From positions 186,001 through 250,000 of the forward strand of contig NZ_NESG01000003.1 in assembly GCF_002778275.1 (NCBI RefSeq): 64,000 bases of DNA, in the 5' to 3' direction. Below, piece after piece: positions 27,703 to 36,664 of the stretch (the first letter of the stretch is position 1; every line of letters starts with the position of its first letter). This stretch comes from Limnohabitans sp. G3-2 (GTDB lineage Bacteria; Pseudomonadota; Gammaproteobacteria; Burkholderiales; Burkholderiaceae_C). The translations under genes were made by a program, and so were the position numbers. The notes under the pieces were generated by a model that saw only the letters and a program-made list of their open reading frames with translations, was not told the DNA's origin and made no database searches.

Positions 27703-29480
27703 CCGCCATCCTCTACGCCGTTGAAGCGGCCGACCTGCATGCGCATTTGTTTCGGGTCACCCTCACCGTCCCCCAACCGGCAGCGCAGCAAACCGTGTCG
27801 CTGCCGGTGTGGATTCCGGGCAGTTACCTGGTGCGCGAATTTGCAAAAAACCTGCAAAACCTTCAGGCCCGACAAGGCCGCCGCAGCGCCGCCATCCACC
27901 AACGCGACAAATGCACCTGGGCCATCGCTTGCAAGCCAGACCAAGCCCTGGTGCTGAGCTACGAGGTTTACGCCCTTGACAACTCGGTGCGTACCGCCTG
28001 GCTGGACAGCCAGCGCGGCTTTTTCAATGGCACCAGCCTGTGCCTGCGCGTGCACGGCCAAGAAGCCCAGCCGCACCAACTGCAACTCCAAGCTGTCAAG
28101 GGCCAGGCCGACTGGCAAGCCGCCACAGGCCTCACGCCAGTCAAAACCGACCCCCATGGCTTTGGCCTTTACCAAGCCGCCGATTACGACGAGCTGGTCG
28201 ACTGCCCGGTGGAGCTGGGCCATTTTTGGAGTGGCTGCTTTGTGGCCTGTGGCATCCCACACCGCTTTGTGGTGGCCGGGGCTTTGCCTTCATGGGATGG
28301 CGACCGTCTGCTGGCCGACACGCAAAAAATATGCGAAGCCGAAATCCGCTTCTGGCACGGCACAGGCTCCAAAGGCGGCGGCAAGGCGCCGCACACAAAT
28401 TACCTGTTCATGCTCAACGCTGTGCACGAGGGCTACGGCGGGCTGGAACACCGCAACAGCACCGCCCTGATTTGCAACCGCGCCGACCTGCCTCGGCAAA
28501 CCAGCCCACACACCAACGAGGGCTACACCACCTTGCTCGGCCTGATCAGCCACGAGTACTTCCACACCTGGAACGTCAAGCAGCTGCGCCCCGATGCCTT
28601 TTCCCGCTACGACTACACCCAGGAAAATTACACGCAGCTGCTCTGGTTCTTTGAAGGCTTCACCAGCTATTACGACGACCTGCTGCTGCGCCGGGCTGGG
28701 CTGATCGACGACGCGACCTACCTCAAGCTGCTGGGCAAAACCATCGCCCAGGTTCAGCAAACCCCTGGCCGTCATGTGCAAACCGTGGCGCAAGCGAGCT
28801 TCGACGCCTGGGTCAAGTACTACCGACAAGACGAAAACACGCCCAATGCGACGGTGAGTTACTACACCAAAGGTTCTTTGGTGGCGCTGTGCCTGGACTT
28901 GACACTGCGAAATGAATTCAAGGCCGAAGGCCACAGGCTGGATGCGGTGATGCGCGGCTTGTGGAAACGCTGCAAAGCTGGACCGATGCGCGAGCAAGAC
29001 CTGCTGGATGAATTGCAAGCCCTCACGGGCCGCAGCTGGCAAGCGCAAATCCAGGCCTGGGTGCACAGCACCACCGACCTGCCCCTGCGCGAACTGCTGG
29101 CAGGACAAGGCATTGAAGTCAGCGCCGAGCTCGCCAGCATGGCCCAGCGCCTGGGCCTGCGCGTGAGCGAAGCCGGCGGCAGCGTCCAAATCAAGGGCGT
29201 GCTGCGCGGCAGCGCCGCCGAAGCCGCTGGACTGGCGGCAGGCGATGAATGGCTGGGGCTGGATGTGGGTGCAAGCCCTGCAGCGCATGCCCAAGGCGGC
29301 AGCTGGCGTCTGAACAAACTCGACGACCTGCCCGCCCTGCTGGGCAAGGAACACCGGCTGGTGGCGCTGGTCTCACGCGACAAACGCCTGCTGCGCCTGC
29401 CCCTGAAAGTGCCCGAACAGGCCAGCAGCTGGAAACTGGCGATGCGCCCGGGTCGGGAAAAGGGCTGGCCATCGGCCTGA
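27699..29480 (+). CDS. M61 glycyl aminopeptidase-like metalloprotease with PDZ domain
   Basis: A 593-aa zinc peptidase. The HExxH site is HEYFH at 285-289, followed by TWNVKQLRP, with a downstream Glu in WFFEGFTSYYDD as likely third ligand. A PDZ-like domain sits at the C terminus (about 475-560, QIKGVLRGSAAEAAGLAAGDEW). No signal peptide is evident, so a cytoplasmic location is likely. Family M61 enzymes prefer N-terminal Gly or Ala. Translational coupling to DUF3429 and dsbC is the notable context. Confidence 0.88.
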   Translation: MTAILYAVEAADLHAHLFRVTLTVPQPAAQQTVSLPVWIPGSYLVREFAKNLQNLQARQGRRSAAIHQRDKCTWAIACKPDQALVLSYEVYALDNSVRTAWLDSQRGFFNGTSLCLRVHGQEAQPHQLQLQAVKGQADWQAATGLTPVKTDPHGFGLYQAADYDELVDCPVELGHFWSGCFVACGIPHRFVVAGALPSWDGDRLLADTQKICEAEIRFWHGTGSKGGGKAPHTNYLFMLNAVHEGYGGLEHRNSTALICNRADLPRQTSPHTNEGYTTLLGLISHEYFHTWNVKQLRPDAFSRYDYTQENYTQLLWFFEGFTSYYDDLLLRRAGLIDDATYLKLLGKTIAQVQQTPGRHVQTVAQASFDAWVKYYRQDENTPNATVSYYTKGSLVALCLDLTLRNEFKAEGHRLDAVMRGLWKRCKAGPMREQDLLDELQALTGRSWQAQIQAWVHSTTDLPLRELLAGQGIEVSAELASMAQRLGLRVSEAGGSVQIKGVLRGSAAEAAGLAAGDEWLGLDVGASPAAHAQGGSWRLNKLDDLPALLGKEHRLVALVSRDKRLLRLPLKVPEQASSWKLAMRPGREKGWPSA

Positions 29481-29554
29481 TGCCATGCCTTTGGGGAATT
29501 CTGTGGGACCTCGGCCGGTTCTCTGAGACATTCCTGTGGAGTCCCTGTGGGATT

Positions 29555-29598
29555 TCAGTGGGATCTGGGTGGATTCTCAGTGGGACCTGGGTGGGTTC
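29555..29598. repeat. 22-bp tandem duplication in a TGTGGGA-rich gap
   Basis: Two abutting 22-bp units (29555-29576 and 29577-29598, both starting TCAGTGGGA) differ at two positions. The surrounding 29481-29759 gap carries further scattered GTGGGA copies, and no gene is supported in it. Two short GC hairpins at 29705-29722 and just after lie before the paaK stop. Confidence 0.7.
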
Positions 29599-29611
29599 TC
29601 GGCAGGACCCC

Positions 29612-29639
29612 TGTGGGAGGTCGCCCCTGCGACCGAATG
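29612..29639 (+). repeat. single REP-like hairpin
   Basis: It starts TGTGGGAGG, has a 6-bp stem GGTCGC/GCGACC around the CCCT loop, and ends GAATG. It is the cleanest of the units in this window and gives the consensus: TGTGGGAG, variable palindrome, loop CCCT, then GAATG. Confidence 0.75.
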
Positions 29640-29759
29640 CACGCCAAACGGCCAACCACCCTCCGCAAGAAGGCGCCCGCACCGCCACAGCCATGATCAC
29701 CGTTGGCAGGCAAGCGCCTGCCATACCGCCTGTCGCCAGCCCCCTGGCGGTGCAGCGCC

Positions 29760-31061
29760 TCACTTCTTGCGCAAGTCCACCACGCGTTTGGCCTTGCCTT
29801 GGCTGCGCTCGACACCGCCTTCGGCCTTGAGCTCGATCGCCACGCTCGAGCCAATGTAGACCTTGATGTCGTGCTGCAGTTGCTTGGCCGCGGCGCGGGC
29901 TTGAAGGCTTTCCGGAGAAATCCCGGGCTTGGTCTCGATGACCACTTTCAGATCGTCCATCGGTCCTTCACGGGTCAGCACGCACTGGTAGTGCGGGGCC
30001 AGTTCGGCGCGTTTCAAGATCAGCTCTTCGATCTGGCTGGGGAACACGTTCACGCCGCGGATGATCATCATGTCGTCGCTGCGGCCGGTGATCTTTTCCA
30101 TGCGGCGCATGCTGCGGGCGGTGCCGGGCAAGAGGCGCGTGAGGTCGCGCGTGCGGTAGCGGATGATGGGCAGCGCTTCTTTGGTCAGGCTGGTGAAGAC
30201 CAACTCACCCATCTCGCCATCGGCCACGGGTTCGCCCGTTTCGGGGTGGATGATCTCAGGGTAGAAGTGATCTTCCCAAATGGTCGGGCCGTCCTTGGTC
30301 TCGATGCATTCGCTGGCCACGCCCGGGCCCATCACTTCAGACAGACCATAGATGTCGACCGCATCGATGGCCATGCGTTTTTCGATGGCGGCGCGCATGT
30401 CGTTGGTCCAGGGCTCAGCGCCAAAGATGCCGATGCGCAGCGAAGAGGTCTTGGGGTCGATGCCTTGGCGCTCAAATTCGTCGGCAATCGCCAGCATGTA
30501 GCTGGGCGTGACCATGATGATGTTGGACTTGAAATCCTGGATCAGCTGCACCTGGCGCTCGGTCTGGCCACCACCAAAGGGCACCACTGTGAGGCCGAGT
30601 TTCTCTGCACCGTAGTGCGCGCCCATGCCGCCCGTGAACAGGCCATAGCCGTAGCTCACATGCACCATGTCACCGGGCCTGGCCCCGCCTGCCCGGATGC
30701 TGCGCGCCACCACAGTGGACCAGGTGTCGATGTCTTTGAGGGTGTAGCCCACCACCGTGGGTTTGCCGGTGGTGCCACTGGAGGCGTGGATGCGGGCGCA
30801 GTTTTCGCGTGGCACGGCGAACATGCCAAAGGGGTAGCTGTCGCGCAGATCCGACTTGGTGGTGAATGGGAACTTGGCAATGTCGGCCAAGCTCTTGCAA
30901 TCGTCCGGGTGCACGCCGGCGGCATCGAACTTGGCGCGGTACACGGGCGAGTTGGCATAGGCGTGCTGCAAGGTCTGCTGCAGGCGCTTGAGCTGCAAGC
31001 TGCGCAACTCGTCGGTGCTGGCCTTTTCAATCGGCTCCAGGGCAAAGGCTTTTGGGCTCAT
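29760..31061 (-). CDS. paaK: phenylacetate-CoA ligase
   Basis: Activates phenylacetate to phenylacetyl-CoA with ATP, the entry step of aerobic phenylacetate breakdown. The 433 aa belong to the short PaaK branch of adenylate-forming enzymes. The phosphate loop SSGTTGKP is at 94-101, YGLSEVMGPGVASEC lies near residue 237, and a C-terminal AMP_binding-C2-like domain follows. It lies downstream of paaI (58-nt gap) and paaG on the minus strand. The ring-epoxidase genes paaABCDE are not in the window. Confidence 0.94.
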   Translation of the reverse strand: MSPKAFALEPIEKASTDELRSLQLKRLQQTLQHAYANSPVYRAKFDAAGVHPDDCKSLADIAKFPFTTKSDLRDSYPFGMFAVPRENCARIHASSGTTGKPTVVGYTLKDIDTWSTVVARSIRAGGARPGDMVHVSYGYGLFTGGMGAHYGAEKLGLTVVPFGGGQTERQVQLIQDFKSNIIMVTPSYMLAIADEFERQGIDPKTSSLRIGIFGAEPWTNDMRAAIEKRMAIDAVDIYGLSEVMGPGVASECIETKDGPTIWEDHFYPEIIHPETGEPVADGEMGELVFTSLTKEALPIIRYRTRDLTRLLPGTARSMRRMEKITGRSDDMMIIRGVNVFPSQIEELILKRAELAPHYQCVLTREGPMDDLKVVIETKPGISPESLQARAAAKQLQHDIKVYIGSSVAIELKAEGGVERSQGKAKRVVDLRKK

Positions 31062-31119
31062 TCAAAACTCCACTTGATCAGCGGGGACAGGGCGCAAGAC
31101 CTCACCCCCATTCATTGAC

Positions 31120-31554
31120 TTATTCCGGCACCACGGTGCCCGGGATCTGCGCACTCTTGCCACGGAACATGGCCATCACGTCGCCATTCTGGTTGGTGAC
31201 TTTCATGTCGTAGATGCCGTGGCGTCCGCTCAGGGTCTGCTCAACACCTTCGCAGGTCAGCACATCGCCCAGCTTGCCGGGCTTCAAAAACTCAATGCTG
31301 CAACCGGCAGCCACCGCGTTCTTGTTGTAACTGTTGCAGGCAAAAGCGAAGGTCGAATCGGCCAGCGTGAAGATGAATCCGCCGTGGCAAATTTGGTGAC
31401 CGTTCAGGTGCAGTGCTTTGACCGTCATGCGCATCACGGCCCGGCCGGGCTCGCAGGCCAACAATTCCATGCCCATGGTGTCTTTGGAGGCCACGTCGAC
31501 GGCGAACATGGTCTCGCCGACCAACTGGGCCAGTGCTTGGGGGTCGCTCATCAT
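31120..31554 (-). CDS. paaI: hydroxyphenylacetyl-CoA thioesterase PaaI
   Basis: A 144-aa hotdog-fold thioesterase that rescues CoA from dead-end phenylacetate-pathway thioesters. Conserved HLNGHQICHGGFIFTLADS (about 48-66) carries the family catalytic region, with the Asp in LADSTFAF. The start at 31554 overlaps the paaG stop by 4 nt. An ATG three bases later is equivalent. Confidence 0.9.
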   Translation of the reverse strand: MMSDPQALAQLVGETMFAVDVASKDTMGMELLACEPGRAVMRMTVKALHLNGHQICHGGFIFTLADSTFAFACNSYNKNAVAAGCSIEFLKPGKLGDVLTCEGVEQTLSGRHGIYDMKVTNQNGDVMAMFRGKSAQIPGTVVPE

Positions 31555-32351
31555 TCGCCTTTGAATTGGGCTGGACGCTTGTCGAGGAAGGCCTGCACCC
31601 CCTCGAAATAGTCGTGCGTGCGGCCCAAGGCCGACTGGGTGTCGCGCTCTGCATCCAAATGCGCGGAGAGGGTGCGGGTGGTGGCCGACTGGAGCAAGGC
31701 ACGGGTGGCGACCAGTGCTTGGGTGGGCATCTGCGCCAAGCGCTCGGCCATGGCGAGCGCCGCGGCCAAAGCATCGTCGGACACCTCCCAAATCATGCCC
31801 CAGTCCTTGGCCTGCTGCGCACCGAGTTTGTCTCCCGTCATGGCCAATGCCATGGCACGGGCCAAACCCAGACGCTCCACCAGCAGCCAGCTGCCGCCGG
31901 CATCCGGAATCAAACCGATCTTGCTGAACGCCTGAATGAAGCTGGCGTTGGGCGCTGCGATGGCGATGTCACAGGCCATGACCATGGATGCGCCAGCCCC
32001 CGCAGCCACGCCATTGACTGCCGCGATGGTCGGCATGCGCAGCGTCTGCAAACGGCGCGTGCTGGGGTTGAAAGCCTGGTCGATGATGGGGCCCGGATCG
32101 GCACGTTCAACGCGGTTGGGGCCGGGGGTGAAATCAAAGTCTGACAAATCAGCACCGGCGCAAAAGCCACGACCAGCGCCGGTGATGACCGCCGCCCGGA
32201 TGGCCGCATTGGCCTCTGCATGGTCCAGCGCAGCCCACAAATCGTGGTGCATGGCGCGGGTGAAACTGTTGAGGGCTTGCGGGCGGTTCAGGGTGATCAG
32301 CGCCACTGCGCCTCGCTCTTCGTACAACACCGTGGGGGTCGATTCGGTCAT
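31551..32351 (-). CDS. paaG: 2-(1,2-epoxy-1,2-dihydrophenyl)acetyl-CoA isomerase
   Basis: A 266-aa crotonase-fold protein. The oxyanion-hole segments are GRGFCAGADLSDFDF near residue 60 and NGVAAGAGASMVMACD near residue 113. The catalytic Asp region is GLIPDAGGSW near residue 145, matching PaaG rather than a generic hydratase, which would have Glu in that loop. It is first in paaG-paaI-paaK, with AGGAG before the start and a candidate operator about 35 nt upstream. Confidence 0.87.
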   Translation of the reverse strand: MTESTPTVLYEERGAVALITLNRPQALNSFTRAMHHDLWAALDHAEANAAIRAAVITGAGRGFCAGADLSDFDFTPGPNRVERADPGPIIDQAFNPSTRRLQTLRMPTIAAVNGVAAGAGASMVMACDIAIAAPNASFIQAFSKIGLIPDAGGSWLLVERLGLARAMALAMTGDKLGAQQAKDWGMIWEVSDDALAAALAMAERLAQMPTQALVATRALLQSATTRTLSAHLDAERDTQSALGRTHDYFEGVQAFLDKRPAQFKGE

Positions 32352-32385
32352 CTTCGGTCTCCTGGATGCGTGACTGTATCATTAG

Positions 32386-32401
32386 CCGACCGCCCGGTTG
32401 G
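32386..32401. promoter_or_regulatory. candidate operator between paaG and the enoyl-CoA hydratase gene
   Basis: CCGACCGCCCGGTTGG is an imperfect 16-bp palindrome in the 152-nt divergent gap. ACCG/CGGT half-sites are the kind of site used by TetR-type PaaR regulators in Betaproteobacteria, as I remember it. No regulator gene is in the vicinity, so the assignment is tentative. Confidence 0.4.
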
Positions 32402-32503
32402 TGAATGTTTTCCCTATGCAAGCCCCGCGCCAGAGGGACAGGCTGGGCTCAGCGGGCATGGTTATAGTCCTTGCTTGATTTGTCCCCACTGCAGGAGAAA
32501 ACC

Positions 32504-33283
32504 TTGAGTTACGAAAACATCGAAGTCCGCACGGAAGGCGGCCAAGTTGGCATCATCACCCTGAACCGCCCCAAAGCCCTGAACGCGCTCAACGGCGCCC
32601 TGATGGATGAGCTGGGTGTCGCCCTCAAGGCTTTTGACGCCGACGAGGCCATTGGCTGCATCGTGATCACGGGCAGCGAAAAAGCTTTTGCAGCGGGCGC
32701 CGACATTGCCGCCATGGCGAAGTTCACTTTTCATGAGGTCTACAAAAACGACTTCATCACCCGCAATTGGGAAACCATCCGCAGCATTCGCAAGCCCGTG
32801 ATCGCCGCCGTGAGTGGCTTTGCTCTGGGCGGCGGCTGCGAGTTGGCCATGATGTGCGACTTCATCATCGCCGCCGAGAATGCCAAATTCGGTCAACCCG
32901 AGATCAAGATCGGCATCATCCCCGGCGCAGGTGGCACACAGCGACTGCCCCGCGCCATGGGCAAGTCCAAGGCCATGGATTTGGTGCTGACGGGCCGCAT
33001 GATGGACGCCGCAGAAGCCGAACGTGGCGGCCTGGTCAGCCGCGTGGTGCCGCTGGACAAGCTCATGCAAGAGACCCTGGGTGCGGCCTTGATGATTTGC
33101 AGCTACGGCCAACTGGCCACCATGGCCGCCAAGGAAAGCGTCAACCGCGCTTTTGAAAGCGGACTGAGCGACGGCGTGATGTTTGAGCGCCGGCTGTTCC
33201 ATTCCTTGTTTGCAACCGCCGATCAAAAAGAGGGCATGGACGCGTTTTTGAACAAGCGCGCACCGAAGTTTGTGAACGGCTGA
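32504..33283 (+). CDS. enoyl-CoA hydratase
   Basis: A 259-aa crotonase that hydrates trans-2-enoyl-CoA to 3-hydroxyacyl-CoA. The oxyanion hole comes from [13 protein letters not shown] near residue 62 and [15 protein letters not shown] near residue 105. Both catalytic Glu positions are occupied (CELAMM and [19 protein letters not shown], a typical EchA/PaaF arrangement). The start is TTG at 32504, with an AGGAG 6 nt before it and MSYENIEV after it. Divergent from paaG, it may be paaF or a general beta-oxidation enzyme. Confidence 0.85.
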   Translation: MSYENIEVRTEGGQVGIITLNRPKALNALNGALMDELGVALKAFDADEAIGCIVITGSEKAFAAGADIAAMAKFTFHEVYKNDFITRNWETIRSIRKPVIAAVSGFALGGGCELAMMCDFIIAAENAKFGQPEIKIGIIPGAGGTQRLPRAMGKSKAMDLVLTGRMMDAAEAERGGLVSRVVPLDKLMQETLGAALMICSYGQLATMAAKESVNRAFESGLSDGVMFERRLFHSLFATADQKEGMDAFLNKRAPKFVNG

Positions 33284-33310
33284 GGCAAGACGGCTTGGGC
33301 CCAAAACCAA

Positions 33311-33340
33311 AAAGCCCACAGTCGCAAAACTGTGGGCTTT
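33311..33340. terminator. strong bidirectional terminator between enoyl-CoA hydratase and tRNA-Met
   Basis: A 12-bp perfect stem (AAAGCCCACAGT and its complement) with a 6-nt loop, A-rich on one side and TTT on the other. It ends the hydratase transcript on the plus strand and the tRNA transcript on the minus strand (6 nt past the encoded CCA). Confidence 0.8.
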
Positions 33341-33345
33341 GGGTT

Positions 33346-33422
33346 TGGTGGTGATAGGTGGATTTGAACCACCGACATCAGCATTATGAATGCTGCGCTC
33401 TAACCAACTGAGCTATATCACC
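33346..33422 (-). tRNA. tRNA-Met (CAU), elongator type
   Basis: A 77-nt cloverleaf on the minus strand with a 7-bp acceptor stem (GGTGATA/TATCACC), D-loop AGCTCAGTTGGTTAGAGC, anticodon stem CAGCA/TGCTG with loop TTCATAA, and TTCAAAT in the T arm. Discriminator A and CCA are encoded. The acceptor begins with a G-C pair and lacks the initiator's 1-72 mismatch and G-C anticodon stem. It is therefore elongator Met, although tRNA-Ile2 (lysidine-modified CAU) cannot be wholly excluded by eye. Confidence 0.9.
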
Positions 33423-33483
33423 AAGAACTGGGCACATGCCAACAAACTGCTGGATGTGGGTGACAGGCGTCACCAAGCCAAAA

Positions 33484-33489
33484 ATTATA
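33484..33489 (-). promoter_or_regulatory. possible -10 box for tRNA-Met
   Basis: A perfect TATAAT on the minus strand about 60 nt before the tRNA 5' end. No good -35 at 16-18 nt; a TTGAAA lies too close. Confidence 0.35.
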
Positions 33490-33535
33490 CACAAATTTCA
33501 ATGCATCACCGCTTGAAAAGCGCAACAATTCACAA

Positions 33536-34363
33536 ATGACAACACCGACCAACGCGCCCTTCAGTGACCTCACGGCCAGCCAGCAAGCCGCTCAATGGGT
33601 CTGGGAACAATGGCAATCCGGGCAAGCATGCCCGGCTTTCCCCGAAACCTGCCGACCTTTGAACGCGGTCCAAGGCTACCAAGTGCAGGCCCAATTGCCG
33701 GCGGTGTCGGGGCGCCAGGTCGTCGGTTGGAAAATCGCGGCCACCAGCCGCAATGGGCAAACCCACATCAACGTGAGCGGCCCTTTGGCTGGGCGCTTGT
33801 TGTCTGGCCAGGTGTTTGAGAGCGGTGCCACCGTCCCTTCATCCGGCAACCGGATGCGCGTGGCCGAACCCGAGTTCGCCTTCACCATGGGGCAAGATTT
33901 GCGGCCTCAAAACTCGCCCTTTGGCCTGCCAGAGGTCATGGCCGCCGTGGCCACACTGCACCCGGCCATTGAGGTACCGGACTCACGGCTGGCGCCCTTC
34001 ACTGAGGCGGGAGAGGCACAGTTGTTGGCCGATAACGCCTGCGCACGCCATTTTGTGCTGGGCCCTTCTGCGCCAGAGGGCTGGCGCCAGATGGACTTGA
34101 GCACCCATGCGGTTGAGGCGCAAGTGCAGCAGGGCGACACCGATCGGTACACCCGAACAGGCTCAGGCGCCTGGGTCCTCGGAGACCCCCGCATCGCCCT
34201 GACCTGGCTGGCCAACCAGCTCTCGGGGCTGGGCATCACGCTGGAAAAAGGTCATGTGGTCACCACGGGCACCTGCATGGTTCCGCTGGAATTGGTTCCC
34301 GGTGACACGGCCAAGGCCGACTTCGGCGTGCTGGGTCAAGTCAGCATGCATTTTTCGGCCTAG
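33536..34363 (+). CDS. 2-keto-4-pentenoate hydratase / fumarylacetoacetase-family protein
   Basis: A 275-aa protein of the MhpD-like group, which hydrates 2-oxopent-4-enoate-type products or decarboxylates 4-oxalocrotonate in meta-cleavage routes. Conserved segments are QVVGWKIAATSRNGQ near residue 61, the metal-binding region VAEPEFAFTMGQDL near residue 105, and LHPAIEVPDSR near residue 141 with its Glu. No ring-cleavage dioxygenase is next to it. It is the first gene after the tRNA and is convergent with the MFS gene. Confidence 0.78.
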   Translation: MTTPTNAPFSDLTASQQAAQWVWEQWQSGQACPAFPETCRPLNAVQGYQVQAQLPAVSGRQVVGWKIAATSRNGQTHINVSGPLAGRLLSGQVFESGATVPSSGNRMRVAEPEFAFTMGQDLRPQNSPFGLPEVMAAVATLHPAIEVPDSRLAPFTEAGEAQLLADNACARHFVLGPSAPEGWRQMDLSTHAVEAQVQQGDTDRYTRTGSGAWVLGDPRIALTWLANQLSGLGITLEKGHVVTTGTCMVPLELVPGDTAKADFGVLGQVSMHFSA

Positions 34364-34402
34364 GACCTGTGCAGCCCAAGGCCAGACCAAAACCCCGCCC
34401 GA

Positions 34403-35593
34403 CTACGGGAGCCGCCGAGCGGGCCTTTGCGTCCAGAACAAGACGCTGCCGCTGATGCAGGCCATCACCATCAAACCTACAAAACCCGCACGGTAAGTGC
34501 CGAACAAGCCCGACAAGGCGCCGAACATGGGCGGCCCCAAAACAACGCCCAAAAAAGTGAAGGCCAAAGTCCCACCCGTGGCCATGCTGGCCATGCCTGC
34601 GGGCGCACGGCGAGCCACTTCGGCCAGGTACACCCCGTTCCAGCCGATGGCCGATGCGCCAAAGGCCACCAAAATGCCGATCACCACACCTTGGGGTGTT
34701 TCTGGAGTCAAAAATGCCGCCGCCATTGCCCCCAAAGCCATCATGCTGGCCAGCAACAACAGCATGCGCCTGGCCCCCAACCAACGGTCTGCCACGTAAC
34801 CCCAAGCGACGCGCCCGCCAATGCCGCCCAGCTGCGTCACCGACAAGGCCAAACCTGCGGCCACCAAGCCATACGACAAGTCTTCGTGCAAAAAAGTGAC
34901 CAAATAGGTGGTCAGCGACAACTGAACCATGGAAAACATAAAGGAGCATGAAGCCATGGTGAACAAGGCTCGGTGCGCCAAGACCAGGCGAATGGGCTGA
35001 ACCAAACTGCCCCAGTGAATGGCCGCGCCGGCTTGGCGGTCACTGTCGAGCTCAGCGCGCAATGCCTGTGACACCCCAGCGCACACCAGGCAAAGAACCG
35101 CCACGAACACCATGCTGAGCTGCCAGTCAATGCGCAAGGCCAGCGGTGGCACCACGGCACCGGCCAGCATGCTGCCCAAAGGCACACCGGTTTGCTTGAT
35201 GGAGAAGACCAAGGACATCTGATGCGGGGGTGTGGTGCGGGCGAGCAGGTGTGAACTGGCCGGGGTGATCGGGCCATAACCCAAACCAATGAGCACGGCC
35301 CCCACAAACATGGCCGGCAGCCAAGGCACGGCGCACAAGAGCAAGCCCAAAGCACACAACAACAAGCCCCACTGGCTCACTCGAATGGCCCCCATGCGAG
35401 CCACCGTGGCGCCGCCCATCAAGGTGGCCAGCATGGCCCCGGCATATGTCACCGAAACATACAGGCCCACCAGCGCAGGCGACACATCAAGGGCTTGGGC
35501 CACCACAGGGGCGATGACCGGCAAGGTCAACAAAGCCATGGCCACCATCGCTTGGATGACCAAAGTCAGCAGCAAAGGCCACCAGTTATTCAC
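34403..35593 (-). CDS. MFS transporter
   Basis: A 396-aa integral membrane protein with about 12 hydrophobic segments and the loop motif MGGATVARMGAIRVSQWG between helices 2 and 3. The start is GTG at 35593, chosen because AGGAG lies 8 nt before it. The open frame upstream is not hydrophobic or conserved. It is probably the third gene of a carboxymuconolactone decarboxylase-Bug-MFS unit. The substrate is presumably a small aromatic or organic acid, but the sequence does not say. Confidence 0.85.
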   Translation of the reverse strand: MNNWWPLLLTLVIQAMVAMALLTLPVIAPVVAQALDVSPALVGLYVSVTYAGAMLATLMGGATVARMGAIRVSQWGLLLCALGLLLCAVPWLPAMFVGAVLIGLGYGPITPASSHLLARTTPPHQMSLVFSIKQTGVPLGSMLAGAVVPPLALRIDWQLSMVFVAVLCLVCAGVSQALRAELDSDRQAGAAIHWGSLVQPIRLVLAHRALFTMASCSFMFSMVQLSLTTYLVTFLHEDLSYGLVAAGLALSVTQLGGIGGRVAWGYVADRWLGARRMLLLLASMMALGAMAAAFLTPETPQGVVIGILVAFGASAIGWNGVYLAEVARRAPAGMASMATGGTLAFTFLGVVLGPPMFGALSGLFGTYRAGFVGLMVMACISGSVLFWTQRPARRLP

Positions 35594-35653
35594 GGTTTCA
35601 TCTCCTGAACAAGCGAGACGCACAACCATGGGCCCCTTGTGCTCCAACAAGGC

Positions 35654-36631
35654 TCAATTGGCTTTGACACCCGCTTTGACCAACAAACCGCCCAAGGTGT
35701 CGATTTCATTTTTCAAGTGGGCACGCAGTGCTTCGGGGCTGGCTTGGTCCACGCTCACCGCGGAAATGCCCATGGACTCCAATCGTTGGCGCACCTCTTG
35801 GTCACCCACCGACTTTTGCAAAGCGGCCGTCAACTGAGCCAACACGGGCTTGGGGGTGCCTTTGGGGGCATACAGCCCAAAGGAAATGTTGATGTCAAAA
35901 CCTTCCACGCCCGCATCGGTGATGGCAGGGACCTCGGGCAGTTGCGGCAAACGGGCCTTGCCCGCAGCGGCATAAGCCTTGATCTTGCCGCTCTTGACCG
36001 AAGGCACCGTGCCAGAGGTCTGGTCACACAAGATGTCCACTTGACCGCCCATCAAATCGGTGAGGGCCGGTCCTGTGCCTTTGTAGGGAATCTCGTTGAG
36101 CTTGACGTTCAGGGCATTCATCATCATCAAACCACACAGGTGCGACGCCGATCCCACGCCCGCATGCGCCAAGCTGACCTTGGGGCCATTGGCTTTCACG
36201 TAGGCCACAAATTCATTCAGGTTCTTGGCCGGAAAATCGTTGCGTGTCACGATCACCATGGGTCCACTGGTGGCCCGGCCAATCGGGTCAAAGTCATCCA
36301 CGGGGTGGTAGGGCAAACTTTTGTACATGGCCACATTGGTGGCGTGGCTCACATGGATCATCAGCAAGTTGTAGCCGTCTGGCTTAGAGCGAGCCACTTT
36401 GGCCGTGCCAATCGAGCCCGAAGCCCCTGCGGTGTTGTCCACCACGATCTGCTGGCCCAAATGCTTTTGCATGGCCCCGGCAAATACGCGGGTGATGGTG
36501 TCGCCCGGGCCCCCTGCCGCGTAAGGCATGACCATGGTGATGGTGCGGTTTGGAAAATCTTGTCCCGAAGCTTGCAGTGCAGCGGCGGCCAAAAGCACCC
36601 CGAAGGTGCTGCGCATGAAACGAATGGGCAT
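35654..36631 (-). CDS. Bug-family tripartite tricarboxylate receptor
   Basis: A 325-aa periplasmic binding protein. The signal peptide ends at LQASGQ (about residue 23), followed by the family opening FPNRTITMVMPYAAGGPGDT, then VVDNTAGASGSIG near residue 65 and KPDGYNLLMI near 85. Bug receptors bind carboxylates and related small molecules. The TctA/TctB membrane partners are not in the window. It is encoded between the carboxymuconolactone decarboxylase-like gene and the MFS gene, so it may act as a sensor or scavenger for the same substrate. Confidence 0.9.
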   Translation of the reverse strand: MPIRFMRSTFGVLLAAAALQASGQDFPNRTITMVMPYAAGGPGDTITRVFAGAMQKHLGQQIVVDNTAGASGSIGTAKVARSKPDGYNLLMIHVSHATNVAMYKSLPYHPVDDFDPIGRATSGPMVIVTRNDFPAKNLNEFVAYVKANGPKVSLAHAGVGSASHLCGLMMMNALNVKLNEIPYKGTGPALTDLMGGQVDILCDQTSGTVPSVKSGKIKAYAAAGKARLPQLPEVPAITDAGVEGFDINISFGLYAPKGTPKPVLAQLTAALQKSVGDQEVRQRLESMGISAVSVDQASPEALRAHLKNEIDTLGGLLVKAGVKAN

Positions 36632-36664
36632 GGTTGTCTCTCGGTTATCGATTAAAAAAACCCA

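Noticed and set aside
29249-29830. Open frame across the tandem repeats and REP unit
   Set aside because: It is made of repeat sequence and antisense to the M61 C terminus. No conserved motif.
33346-33422. Initiator tRNA-fMet
   Set aside because: Paired first acceptor base (G-C) and no G-C run in the anticodon stem. Elongator Met fits better.
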